This document shows, piece by piece, positions 25,210 to 32,997 of a stretch of 64,000 bases of DNA. The stretch comes from Arthrobacter sp. PGP41 (lineage in GTDB: Bacteria; Actinomycetota; Actinomycetes; Actinomycetales; Micrococcaceae), in contig NZ_CP026514.1 of NCBI RefSeq assembly GCF_002953935.1, positions 2,108,001 to 2,172,000 of the forward strand, read 5' to 3'. The notes beneath the pieces were generated by a model that had not been told where the DNA came from, made no database searches, and saw only the letters and a program-made list of their open reading frames with translations. How positions within the stretch are numbered: the first letter of the stretch is position 1; every line of letters starts with the position of its first letter. The translations under genes were made by a program, and so were the position numbers.

Positions 25210-25722
25210 ATGACCCGCACGCTCTATCTCGACGTCGACGGCGTCGTCTGTCCGTTCGGGCCAGACGGAGCCAGCTCTTGGCGATCCGGCTGGAAGTACG
25301 CCGATGCGGGCCTCCTGCCCGTGGCCTATGCGCCGGAACTCGTGGACGGGCTGAACGGCATTGCCGCGATGCCGGGGGTGCGCTGCGTCTGGCTCACCAG
25401 CTGGGAAGAACTTGCCCCGCAGTACCTCTGCCCGGCCATCGGCCTGGACGGGGCACGGTGGCCCTACCTGACTTCAGCCGGGACAGGCTCGGGGAAAGGC
25501 TGGTGGAAGCTTCGTGCAATCCAGGATGACGTGGAAGCCGCCAGCCCTGGGGGCGTCGCTTGGATCGATGACCAGCTGGCCTTCGAGGCGGATGCCCAGT
25601 CCTGGATCAGGCTCCTCGGCCGGCGCATCCTGGCCGTTTCCCCCGACCCGAGACGCGGCATCTCGCCCCCAGAACTTGAGCGGATACGGTCGTTCCTCGG
25701 ACAGCCGTTGTTTTTGACCTGA
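25210..25722 (+). CDS. HAD domain protein related to Swiss Army Knife RNA-repair proteins
   Basis: A 170-residue HAD-like protein. Motif I is YLDVDGVV near the start, motif II is WLTSWE near residue 60, a Lys lies in GKGWWKLRAI, and motif IV is AWIDDQL near residue 117. The pattern LTSWE plus WIDDQL matches the small HAD domain found in Swiss Army Knife RNA-repair proteins and as single-domain actinobacterial proteins. The ATG at 25210 has no strong ribosome site; an in-frame start at 25144 is possible. Substrate unknown. Confidence 0.75.
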   Translation: MTRTLYLDVDGVVCPFGPDGASSWRSGWKYADAGLLPVAYAPELVDGLNGIAAMPGVRCVWLTSWEELAPQYLCPAIGLDGARWPYLTSAGTGSGKGWWKLRAIQDDVEAASPGGVAWIDDQLAFEADAQSWIRLLGRRILAVSPDPRRGISPPELERIRSFLGQPLFLT

Positions 25723-25741
25723 TGTTGGGTACGCGTACGAT
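25714..25741 (+). promoter_or_regulatory. Promoter for the phosphate transporter gene
   Basis: TTGACC (25714-25719), 16 bases, TACGAT (25736-25741). The -35 lies in the last codons of the HAD gene. GTACGCGTAC (25729-25738), a 10-bp palindrome, overlaps the -10 and could be an operator. The leader to GTG 25869 would be about 120 bases. Confidence 0.5.
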
Positions 25742-25868
25742 CGATAAGGTTTCACGCCGGCCTGGTTAACGCCGCAAGTCATTCCAAGCGAACAGCTGGT
25801 GAATAACCTGGGTAACGCAGCCGGGGAAAAGAAACTGCTGGACGTCGACTCTGCAGATTGGGCAACAG

Positions 25869-27188
25869 GTGGATATCACCTTCATGGTGGCGCTGGTCAT
25901 CGCACTGGCACTATTTTTCGATTTCACTAACGGCTTCCACGACACCGCGAATGCCATGGCCACGCCCATCGCAACCGGCGCCATCAAGCCAAAAACCGCG
26001 GTGACGCTCGCAGCCATCCTGAACCTCGTGGGTGCATTCCTTTCCACGGAGGTGGCCAAAACGGTCTCCGGCGGAATCATCCGTGAGGGATCGGACGGCG
26101 TCCAGATCACGCCGGACATCATCTTTGCCGGCCTGATGGGTGCAATCCTTTGGAACATGATCACCTGGCTCAAGGGCCTTCCCTCGAGTTCTTCACATGC
26201 CTTGTTCGGCGGGCTCATCGGTGCCGCCATTGCCGGCATCGGCTTTAACTCCATCAACCTTGAAGGCCTCCTCCAGAAGGTCATCCTCCCGGCGATCTTC
26301 GCACCGCTTATTGCCGGCGTCGTTGCCTACATCTGCACGCGCCTCGCCTACGCGCTGACCTCGCGCCACGACCCCGAAACCGGGAGCAAGCTCACCCAGA
26401 AGCGCGGCGGCTTCCGGACCGGCCAGATCTTCACGTCCAGCCTGGTTGCACTGGCCCACGGCACCAACGACGCCCAAAAGACCATGGGCATCATCACGCT
26501 GGTCCTGATTGCCGCCGGAACCCAGGACGCCGGTTCAGGCCCCCAGTTCTGGGTCATCGCGGCCTGCGCCCTGGCCATCGCCGTCGGCACGTACGCTGGC
26601 GGGTGGCGCATCATCCGCACTATGGGGGCCGGTCTCACCGAGGTTAAGCCCGCCCAGGGCTTCGCAGCCGAGACCAGCACGGCGTCCGCCATCCTTGCGT
26701 CCTCACACCTCGGCTTTGCGCTCTCCACCACCCAGGTTGCGTCCGGTTCCGTCATCGGCTCCGGCATGGGCCGCAAGGGAACCAGCGTGCGCTGGAGCAT
26801 GGTGGGTAAGATCGCACTGGGCTGGCTCTTCACCCTCCCCGCCGCCGGTATTGTGGGGGCGTTGACCGCCCTGCTCGTCAAGACGGGCGTGGTTGGCGTT
26901 TTGATCGCCGCCGTTGCCGGCACCGCAGCCGTGCTGCTGATGTTCTTCTACTCACGCAAATCCGCCGTCGGCCATCACAATGCCATCGAGGTGGAAGAGG
27001 CCGGACAGGCCGTGCGTTTTGCCAAGAAGAAGGCCCTGGCACGTGCCCACGCGCGCGCCAGGGCCAAGGCAAACACCCAGCCCATGGCGAACATCCAGAC
27101 CAGGCCAACCGCCCAGCCCGATAACGAAGCCCAAGCCGGCACCCAGGCGGAAGCCGAAGCCGTCGACACGAAGGATGCCCAACGATGA
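25869..27188 (+). CDS. Inorganic phosphate transporter, PiT family
   Basis: A 439-residue low-affinity phosphate permease. The two PiT signatures are present: FTNGFHDTANAMATPIATGA near residues 20-39 and VALAHGTNDAQKTMGIITL near residues 197-215. About ten hydrophobic segments are visible. The last 60 residues are a cytoplasmic tail with repeated Ala/Arg/Lys and then Thr/Gln/Ala, which is unusually long and of low complexity. The start is GTG 25869, just before the first membrane helix. A small membrane protein overlaps the end by 4 bases and may be a subunit. Confidence 0.95.
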   Translation: MDITFMVALVIALALFFDFTNGFHDTANAMATPIATGAIKPKTAVTLAAILNLVGAFLSTEVAKTVSGGIIREGSDGVQITPDIIFAGLMGAILWNMITWLKGLPSSSSHALFGGLIGAAIAGIGFNSINLEGLLQKVILPAIFAPLIAGVVAYICTRLAYALTSRHDPETGSKLTQKRGGFRTGQIFTSSLVALAHGTNDAQKTMGIITLVLIAAGTQDAGSGPQFWVIAACALAIAVGTYAGGWRIIRTMGAGLTEVKPAQGFAAETSTASAILASSHLGFALSTTQVASGSVIGSGMGRKGTSVRWSMVGKIALGWLFTLPAAGIVGALTALLVKTGVVGVLIAAVAGTAAVLLMFFYSRKSAVGHHNAIEVEEAGQAVRFAKKKALARAHARARAKANTQPMANIQTRPTAQPDNEAQAGTQAEAEAVDTKDAQR

Positions 27189-27406
27189 AGTGGTTGGAAC
27201 TGCTGACCGTAGCCGGTGCCACGCTGGCGGCTGCTGTGACTGTGGTGGTCCTCTATTCCCTGGGCGTCAGGCTGACGGCCATCGCCGGTGACCCGCAGCA
27301 GGTGTCACCGGGCACCAAGCGGGCCTTCGCGTACGTCTGCTTCGGCCTGTGCGGCCTGGCAGTGCTCTTCGGGCTGTACCTCATCATTCCGTACTTTTCC
27401 GGCTGA
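27185..27406 (+). CDS. Small two-helix membrane protein, companion of the PiT transporter
   Basis: A 73-residue protein with hydrophobic segments at about residues 6-26 (LLTVAGATLAAAVTVVVLYS) and 48-70 (FAYVCFGLCGLAVLFGLYLI). Its ATG overlaps the transporter stop (ATGA), so it is translated together with it. Small proteins like this commonly follow pit genes in Arthrobacter relatives, but their role is not known to me. A modulating subunit of the phosphate transporter is a reasonable inference. Confidence 0.75.
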   Translation: MKWLELLTVAGATLAAAVTVVVLYSLGVRLTAIAGDPQQVSPGTKRAFAYVCFGLCGLAVLFGLYLIIPYFSG

Positions 27407-27438
27407 CCCCGCCTCTGGCAGGCGCTGATGCCGTTGGC

Positions 27439-27450
27439 TAGGCTTGCTCC
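27439..27450 (+). promoter_or_regulatory. Leaderless -10 (TAGGCT) for the RibD_C gene at 27451
   Basis: TAGGCT at 27439-27444, 6 bases, then ATG 27451. Confidence 0.6.
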
Positions 27451-28005
27451 ATGCCACGCTTCCAGTACTTCGTTGCCGCGTCCCTGGACGGTTTTATTGC
27501 CACGCCCACTGATGACCTTGGCTGGCTCCTGCAGTTCGACGGTTTTGAGGGCGGCAAGGAAAGCTACGAGACGTTCATGGCGGATGTTGGCTGCGTCGTC
27601 ATGGGCGGCGCAACCTACGCCTGGCTCCTGGAGCACGAGCCGGGGAAGTGGCCTTACCCGGACACACCCTCTTATGTCTTCACCCGGCATGAGTACTCAG
27701 CTCCGGCAGGGTCCAACATCACCTTCGTCCGCGGCGAAGTCACCGAGTTCCTCGCGGACTTCGAACGGGCCGCAGGCGGCAAGAACATCTGGGTGGTGGG
27801 CGGCGGGAACCTCGCCGCCCAGTTCGCCTCGGCCGGATTGCTCGACGAACTTATCCTCTCCGTCATTCCGGTGGTGCTGGGTGACGGCAAGCGGCTGCTT
27901 CCGCTGGCGGGCCCGACGCCGCCGCTCAAGTTGGTGGCCTCCCGCACCATGGGCAGGGGAATCGTGGAGCTGCGCTACCGGCTGAACGGAAGTGCCGGCT
28001 CCTGA
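27451..28005 (+). CDS. Dihydrofolate reductase family protein (RibD C-terminal fold)
   Basis: A 184-residue member of the same family as 10359 and 11543. The opening is YFVAASLDGFIATP, followed by CVVMGGATYAWLL, YVFTRHEY, and the NADPH-type loop NIWVVGGGNLAAQFASAGLL. The end is VIPVVLGDGKRLLPL. Probably an NADPH-dependent reductase with unknown substrate. It has its own leaderless promoter and is convergent with the HNH gene 19 bases away. Confidence 0.92.
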   Translation: MPRFQYFVAASLDGFIATPTDDLGWLLQFDGFEGGKESYETFMADVGCVVMGGATYAWLLEHEPGKWPYPDTPSYVFTRHEYSAPAGSNITFVRGEVTEFLADFERAAGGKNIWVVGGGNLAAQFASAGLLDELILSVIPVVLGDGKRLLPLAGPTPPLKLVASRTMGRGIVELRYRLNGSAGS

Positions 28006-28024
28006 GCGGAAGCCCAACCAACGT

Positions 28025-29497
28025 TTATCCCCCGCGGGCGTGCAGGAACCGCTCCATGGCTTCTTCTCCGGGGGACAGCCCTGCGTAGGCATAGTCCGGC
28101 GGTCTGCCGGTCACGGCTTCTGATTCGCTAGTCACGGACCCTGATTGTTGGGGCCAGCGTGGTGGTTCCCAGTCCTGGTGTTCGCTTTTGTAGTGCCGGC
28201 CGGTGGGTGAGGTCCAGCCGGGTGGTTCGGTTTTCGTTGCCGGGGTGGGTTTCCAGCCGCTGGTGTGCCGGAGTTTGTGGTGTTTCGGGCAGGGCTGGCC
28301 GAGGTTCGATACCCCGGTGGTGCCGCCGTTGTGCCAGGCGAGGAGGTGGTCGGCCTCGTTGTCGAGGGAGTTGTTGCTGCAGCCCGGGAAGGGGCATTTG
28401 CCGTCCCTTAGCCTGAGCCAGTTCCGCATCGCCTTGCTCACCCGGTAGCTGGTACGGCCGATTTCCAGCGGCGCCCCGTCCCGCGGGTCCACCAGCACCC
28501 GGTAGAAGGAGTTCGCACCGCCGGCGACGAGGTCCCGGGCCATGGACGCCGGGATGGGCCCGTACCCGTCCAGCATGGCCGGTTCCCCGGTGAGGCCCAG
28601 CAGGGAGAACACGGGCACGGTGACCAGGACCTCGGCCCGGGGCGAGGCGGTCCCGCTGCCTCCGCTGGTGTTGCCGCTGGTGAGGAGCCCTGCGTTGAGG
28701 ACCGCTTCGGTGAAGGTGTCGGCCCGGAGCTGGGTGAGGGTGCGGGCCTCGTCCGGTCCCTGCATCCCCCGGGAGATGGCGGTGAGCCGGTTCCAGACCG
28801 CGGACGCCTGGTCCGCGGGCAGGTAGGCGGCGAGCCAGGCCATGCCGTCCTGGTCGGGCCGGTATTCGACCCGCCGGTCAGCCATACCCCTGGCGTGGCG
28901 TTTTTCGATGGAGTCGGCGTGGTGGCGTTCCCGCCAGGTCCGTGCCCTGGCCTTGAACCGGTAGGCGGGCATCTCGCCGATCGGGGCGGCCGTGGCTGGT
29001 CTTGGTGTGTCCGGGTCCAGGAAGTGGGCTTCCAGGGCGGCTGCCCCGGCGGGGTCAAGGGTGGCGGCCTCGTCCACCATGACTGTGGCGTGCTGCCACG
29101 AGATCGTCCCGGCCTGCAGCGCCGAGAGTGTCAGCGGCAACTCCTTGGTCAGGGCGTGGGCTGCCGCCAGGAATGAACCCGCAGCCCGGGAACCGATGGC
29201 CATGACACAGCTGATCTCCGCGGCGATAGACATTTCGAGCGCCTGGGCGGGCATGCCCGGAGGAGCGGCCGCCCGTCCAGTATTGGCGTATGTCCCTGCA
29301 GCGTTGGCCACCAATCCAGCGATTCGGGCCTGGACGCTGGCGGCCCCGGCAAGGATGTCCAAGCAGCCATCGGCCAGCCCGGCCAAGGGATCAGCAGCCG
29401 AGAACGGTTCGGAACCGCACCCATCCGCCTCCGCATTGAGCACGGCAAGAGCGGCAGTGATGTCCTCAAACGCCTTCACCACCGCCGCTTTCCCCAT
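28025..29497 (-). CDS. HNH endonuclease with DUF222 domain
   Basis: A 490-residue protein of the DUF222/HNH family that is common and multi-copy in actinobacteria. The N-terminal 330 residues are the helical DUF222 region (TLSALQAGTISWQHATVMVD, RGMADRRVEYRPDQDGMAWL). The C-terminal HNH motif is WLRLRDGKCPFPGC, then ADHLLAWHNGG, then LGQPCPKHHKLRH, with paired Cys residues for zinc. Such genes are suspected to be mobile or repeat-associated nucleases, but the function is unsettled. The frame is open to 29995, but homology and codon pattern start at ATG 29497. The starting Met has GATGCT 6 bases upstream. Confidence 0.88.
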   Translation of the reverse strand: MGKAAVVKAFEDITAALAVLNAEADGCGSEPFSAADPLAGLADGCLDILAGAASVQARIAGLVANAAGTYANTGRAAAPPGMPAQALEMSIAAEISCVMAIGSRAAGSFLAAAHALTKELPLTLSALQAGTISWQHATVMVDEAATLDPAGAAALEAHFLDPDTPRPATAAPIGEMPAYRFKARARTWRERHHADSIEKRHARGMADRRVEYRPDQDGMAWLAAYLPADQASAVWNRLTAISRGMQGPDEARTLTQLRADTFTEAVLNAGLLTSGNTSGGSGTASPRAEVLVTVPVFSLLGLTGEPAMLDGYGPIPASMARDLVAGGANSFYRVLVDPRDGAPLEIGRTSYRVSKAMRNWLRLRDGKCPFPGCSNNSLDNEADHLLAWHNGGTTGVSNLGQPCPKHHKLRHTSGWKPTPATKTEPPGWTSPTGRHYKSEHQDWEPPRWPQQSGSVTSESEAVTGRPPDYAYAGLSPGEEAMERFLHARGG

Positions 29498-29592
29498 ACC
29501 AATAGCATCGCGGGAGGGTGTGACATTTAACCGCGGGCTAGAGCGCGGGGTATGAGCACCAGTTGAGTACCGGGGTAAGGAAGGGACCCGCG

Positions 29593-30069
29593 CTACGCCG
29601 GCCGGGCCGGGGCGTTGTCCCGGATCATGTTCGTGATGCGGGCGGTGGACAGCCGGCGGCCCTGCCCGTCCGTAATCACAATTTCGTGGGTAGCCAGGGT
29701 CCTGCCCAGATGGATGGCGGTGCACGTTCCAGTTACGGTACCCGCCGCGATGGAGCGGTGATGCGTGGCATTCACCTCGATGCCGACGGCGTGGCGTTCC
29801 GGTCCCGCGTGCATCCCCGCGGCGAACGAACCAAGGGTTTCCGCCAGCACCACGTGGGCGCCGCCATGCAGGATGCCCGCAACCTGGGTGTTGCCTTCCA
29901 CGGGCATGGTGGCAACGCTCCGCTCGGGAGTCATTTCCAGGAAGTGAATACCCATTTTCACCACCAGGGCGCCGATCCCGAACCGGCCCAGCCAACCGTG
30001 CAGGTGCTCAGGGATTCCGGCGGCGGCAAGCTCCCCGGCGAAAGGGCCGGGCGTGAAATTGTCCATCAT
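29593..30069 (-). CDS. PaaI/hotdog-fold thioesterase
   Basis: A 158-residue hotdog protein. The signature is GILHGGAHVVLAETLGS near residues 65-81, in which Asn/Asp-Gly-Gly-type active-site residues of PaaI are replaced by HGG with a downstream Glu. VGIEVNATHHRSI follows, typical of the acyl-CoA thioesterase branch. It probably hydrolyses an aromatic or fatty acyl-CoA. Two adjacent ATGs (30069 and 30066) are possible. It is divergent from polA with only about 20 bases between the starts, so the promoters overlap. Confidence 0.9.
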   Translation of the reverse strand: MMDNFTPGPFAGELAAAGIPEHLHGWLGRFGIGALVVKMGIHFLEMTPERSVATMPVEGNTQVAGILHGGAHVVLAETLGSFAAGMHAGPERHAVGIEVNATHHRSIAAGTVTGTCTAIHLGRTLATHEIVITDGQGRRLSTARITNMIRDNAPARPA

Positions 30070-30075
30070 GGCAAC

Positions 30076-30088
30076 TAGGCTGGCACCT
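30076..30088 (+). promoter_or_regulatory. Leaderless -10 (TAGGCT) for polA
   Basis: TAGGCT at 30076-30081, 7 bases, then GTG 30089. This favours the upstream GTG start over an ATG at 30263. Confidence 0.55.
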
Positions 30089-32947
30089 GTGAGTGAAACA
30101 ACCAAACCGGCCCCTTTCCCGTCCCAAACCCTGCAGGAGGACAAAGCGCCGCAGGGTTCCACCTCCCTTGAGGACGCAGCAGGTGGGGAAGGCACAGGCC
30201 TGGACAAGGCCCGGGCACAGGCCGGTGGCTCTGTTTCAGCGACGGCAGCCCCGGTGGTGGCCATGACGGGACAGCCGCGCCTTTTGGTGCTGGATGGACA
30301 CTCCATGGCCTTCCGCGCGTTTTTTGCGCTGCCTGCGGACAAGTTCTCAACGACGAACGGGCAGCACACCAACGCGATTCACGGATTCACCTCCATGCTG
30401 ATCAACCTCATCAAGGAGCAGCAGCCCACCCACATAGCCGTGGCGTTCGACGTGTCGGACGAATCCACCCACCGCAAGATGGAGTACAGCGAATACAAGG
30501 GTGGCCGGAACGAGACCCCGCGGGAGATGAACAACCAGATCGACCTCATCGCGCAGGTCATGAAGGCCTGGGGCATCAAGACCATCACAATGCCCGGCTA
30601 CGAGGCAGATGACATTCTTGCCACCCTCGCCGCCATGGGAGAAAAAGCAGGGTACGAAGTGCTGCTGGTCTCGGGGGACCGCGACGCGTTCCAGCTCATC
30701 ACCGATAACGTTTTTGTGCTGTACCCCAGGAAAGGCGTCAGCGACATTCCGCGGATGGATGCCGCCGCCATCGAGGCGAAGTACTTCGTCAGCCCCGGCC
30801 GGTATTCGGATCTGGCTGCGCTGGTAGGCGAAACAGCGGACAACCTCCCGGGCGTGCCCGGCGTCGGGCCCAAGACAGCCGCGAAATGGATCAACCTTTA
30901 CGGCGGGCTCGACGGCGTCCTGGAGCACCTCGATGCGATTGGCGGGAAGGTGGGCGATGCGCTGCGGGAAAACGTCGACGCCGTCAAGCGGAACCGCCGC
31001 CTGAACCAGCTGCACACGGACCTCGAGCTTCCCGTCACGCTGGACGACCTGTACCAGCCGCGGCCCGACCAGGCAGCCCTGGAGGACCTGTTCGACAAGC
31101 TTGAGTTCAAGACCATCCGCAGCCGTCTCTTTGCGCTCTACGGCGACGAGGACAAGCCTGCTGCGGAACGGGAAAGCATCGACACGCCGGAGTACGTCGT
31201 GCCGGCAAATGCCGCCGAGCTGTCAGCGTTCCTGGACGCCGGCGCCGGGCAGCGCTCCGCCGTCGCCGTCGACCTTGTCCCCGGCCGCATCGGTGAGGAC
31301 GCCGCGGCGCTGGCCGTTGTCCGGGAAGGCGCTGCCGCCTATATCGACCTCGCAAACCAGGACGCGGAGTCGGAGAACGTCCTGGCCGGCTGGCTGCGCG
31401 ATCCGGAATCGCCGAAGGTCCTGCACGGCTTCAAGGCCGCGCTGAAGGCCCTGACGTCCCGTGGACTGGAGCTGGAAGGCGTGGTGGATGACACCTCCAT
31501 CTCCGGCTACCTCATCCAGCCGGACCGGCGCACCTACGAACTCGCGGAGCTTGCCCAGCACCACCTCAACGTGGGGATCCCTGCCGCGACGGCCAAGGCA
31601 GGCCAGCTGGAGCTCTCCTTCGACGGCGAGGACGACGCCGCAGCCGACGCACTGGTCCAGGCGGCCGCCGTCGTCCTTGCCCTCAGCAGCTACTTCGAGT
31701 CTGAACTGAAGGAACGCCGGGCCGAGCAGCTCCTGTCCACGCTGGAGCTGCCGGTCAGCCGGGTCCTGGCGGACATGGAACTGGCCGGCATTGCCATTGA
31801 TATGGCGCGCATGGATGACCAGATCGCCGATCTGGCCCGGGTAATCGACCAGGCGCAGGAGCAAGCTTTCGCGGCGATCGGGCACGAGGTCAACCTGGGC
31901 TCTCCCAAGCAGCTCCAGGCTGTCCTGTTCGACGAACTCCAGCTGCCCAAGACCAAGAAGATCAAGTCGGGCTACACGACGGACGCCGCATCTTTGAAGA
32001 ACCTGCTGGAAAAGACGGGGCACGAGTTCCTGGTGCAGCTGATGGCGCACCGGGAGGCCGCCAAGCTGAGCCAGATGCTTGAATCCCTGAAGAAGTCCGT
32101 GGCCGAGGACGGCCGCATCCACACCACGTACGCACAGAATGTGGCAGCCACGGGCCGGATCTCCTCCAACAACCCGAACCTGCAGAACATCCCCATCCGC
32201 AGCGAGGAAGGCCGGCGGGTCCGCGGGATCTTCGTGGTGGGGGAGGGCTACGAGTGCTTGTTGTCCGCCGATTACTCGCAGATCGAAATGCGTATCATGG
32301 CCCACCTGTCCGGTGACCAGGGCCTGATCCAGGCCTACAGGGACGGCGAGGACCTGCACCGGTTCGTCGGCTCGAACATCTTCCATGTGCCCACCGAAGA
32401 GGTCACCAGCGCCATGCGCTCCAAGGTTAAGGCGATGTCCTACGGCCTGGCCTATGGCCTCACGTCGTTCGGGCTGTCCAAGCAGCTGGAAATCTCCGTC
32501 GATGAGGCCCGGACCCTCATGAAAGACTATTTCGACCGGTTCGGCGCTGTCCGTGACTACCTCCGCGGCGTGGTGGACCAGGCCCGCGTTGACGGCTACA
32601 CGGCAACCATCGAGGGACGCCGGCGCTACCTGCCGGACCTCACCAGCACGGACAGGCAACTCCGGGAGAACGCCGAACGCATCGCCCTGAACAGTCCCAT
32701 CCAGGGCTCGGCCGCGGACATCATCAAGCGCGCCATGCTGGGAGTTCATGCCGAGCTGAAAGCCCAAGGGCTGAAATCGCGGATGCTGCTCCAGGTCCAT
32801 GACGAACTGGTCCTGGAAGTGGCAGCCGGTGAGCGCGGGGCCGTGGAGAAGCTGGTTACCGAGCAGATGGCTGCCGCCGCGGACCTGAGCGTACCGCTGG
32901 AGGTCCAGATCGGCGTCGGCCCCAGCTGGTACGACGCCGGCCACTAG
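30089..32947 (+). CDS. polA: DNA polymerase I
   Basis: A 952-residue polymerase with three domains: a FEN-type 5'-3' nuclease (LLVLDGHSMAFRAFFALP, YEADDILA, VSGDRDAF, ETADNLPGVPGVGPKTAAK), a 3'-5' exonuclease fold, and a family A polymerase (LLSADYSQIEMRIMAHL, KAMSYGLAYG, LLQVHDELVLEV). The exonuclease domain lacks the usual DTE (VAVDLVPG instead), as expected for actinobacterial PolA, so proofreading is probably absent. The first 58 residues before MTGQPRLL are a low-complexity extension. It fills excision gaps and replaces primers. It is divergent from the thioesterase gene. Confidence 0.96.
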   Translation: MSETTKPAPFPSQTLQEDKAPQGSTSLEDAAGGEGTGLDKARAQAGGSVSATAAPVVAMTGQPRLLVLDGHSMAFRAFFALPADKFSTTNGQHTNAIHGFTSMLINLIKEQQPTHIAVAFDVSDESTHRKMEYSEYKGGRNETPREMNNQIDLIAQVMKAWGIKTITMPGYEADDILATLAAMGEKAGYEVLLVSGDRDAFQLITDNVFVLYPRKGVSDIPRMDAAAIEAKYFVSPGRYSDLAALVGETADNLPGVPGVGPKTAAKWINLYGGLDGVLEHLDAIGGKVGDALRENVDAVKRNRRLNQLHTDLELPVTLDDLYQPRPDQAALEDLFDKLEFKTIRSRLFALYGDEDKPAAERESIDTPEYVVPANAAELSAFLDAGAGQRSAVAVDLVPGRIGEDAAALAVVREGAAAYIDLANQDAESENVLAGWLRDPESPKVLHGFKAALKALTSRGLELEGVVDDTSISGYLIQPDRRTYELAELAQHHLNVGIPAATAKAGQLELSFDGEDDAAADALVQAAAVVLALSSYFESELKERRAEQLLSTLELPVSRVLADMELAGIAIDMARMDDQIADLARVIDQAQEQAFAAIGHEVNLGSPKQLQAVLFDELQLPKTKKIKSGYTTDAASLKNLLEKTGHEFLVQLMAHREAAKLSQMLESLKKSVAEDGRIHTTYAQNVAATGRISSNNPNLQNIPIRSEEGRRVRGIFVVGEGYECLLSADYSQIEMRIMAHLSGDQGLIQAYRDGEDLHRFVGSNIFHVPTEEVTSAMRSKVKAMSYGLAYGLTSFGLSKQLEISVDEARTLMKDYFDRFGAVRDYLRGVVDQARVDGYTATIEGRRRYLPDLTSTDRQLRENAERIALNSPIQGSAADIIKRAMLGVHAELKAQGLKSRMLLQVHDELVLEVAAGERGAVEKLVTEQMAAAADLSVPLEVQIGVGPSWYDAGH

Positions 32948-32984
32948 CTTGTGTCGATGCTGGCCAGGCGCCGGGGACCTTGGC

Positions 32985-32997
32985 TAGGCTCAGGTGC
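32985..32997 (+). promoter_or_regulatory. Leaderless -10 (TAGGCT) for the Eis-like gene
   Basis: TAGGCT at 32985-32990, 7 bases, then GTG 32998. Confidence 0.6.

Noticed and set aside
28025..29497. DUF222/HNH gene as part of a new defence system
   Set aside because: The family is very common in actinobacteria and no partner genes (methylase, helicase, specificity subunit) are beside it.
29498..29995. N-terminal extension of the HNH protein
   Set aside because: The extension is antisense to the thioesterase region and has shadow composition (Arg, Gly, His rich).
31223..32944. Open frame opposite polA (about 570 codons)
   Set aside because: Antisense shadow of the polymerase domain.
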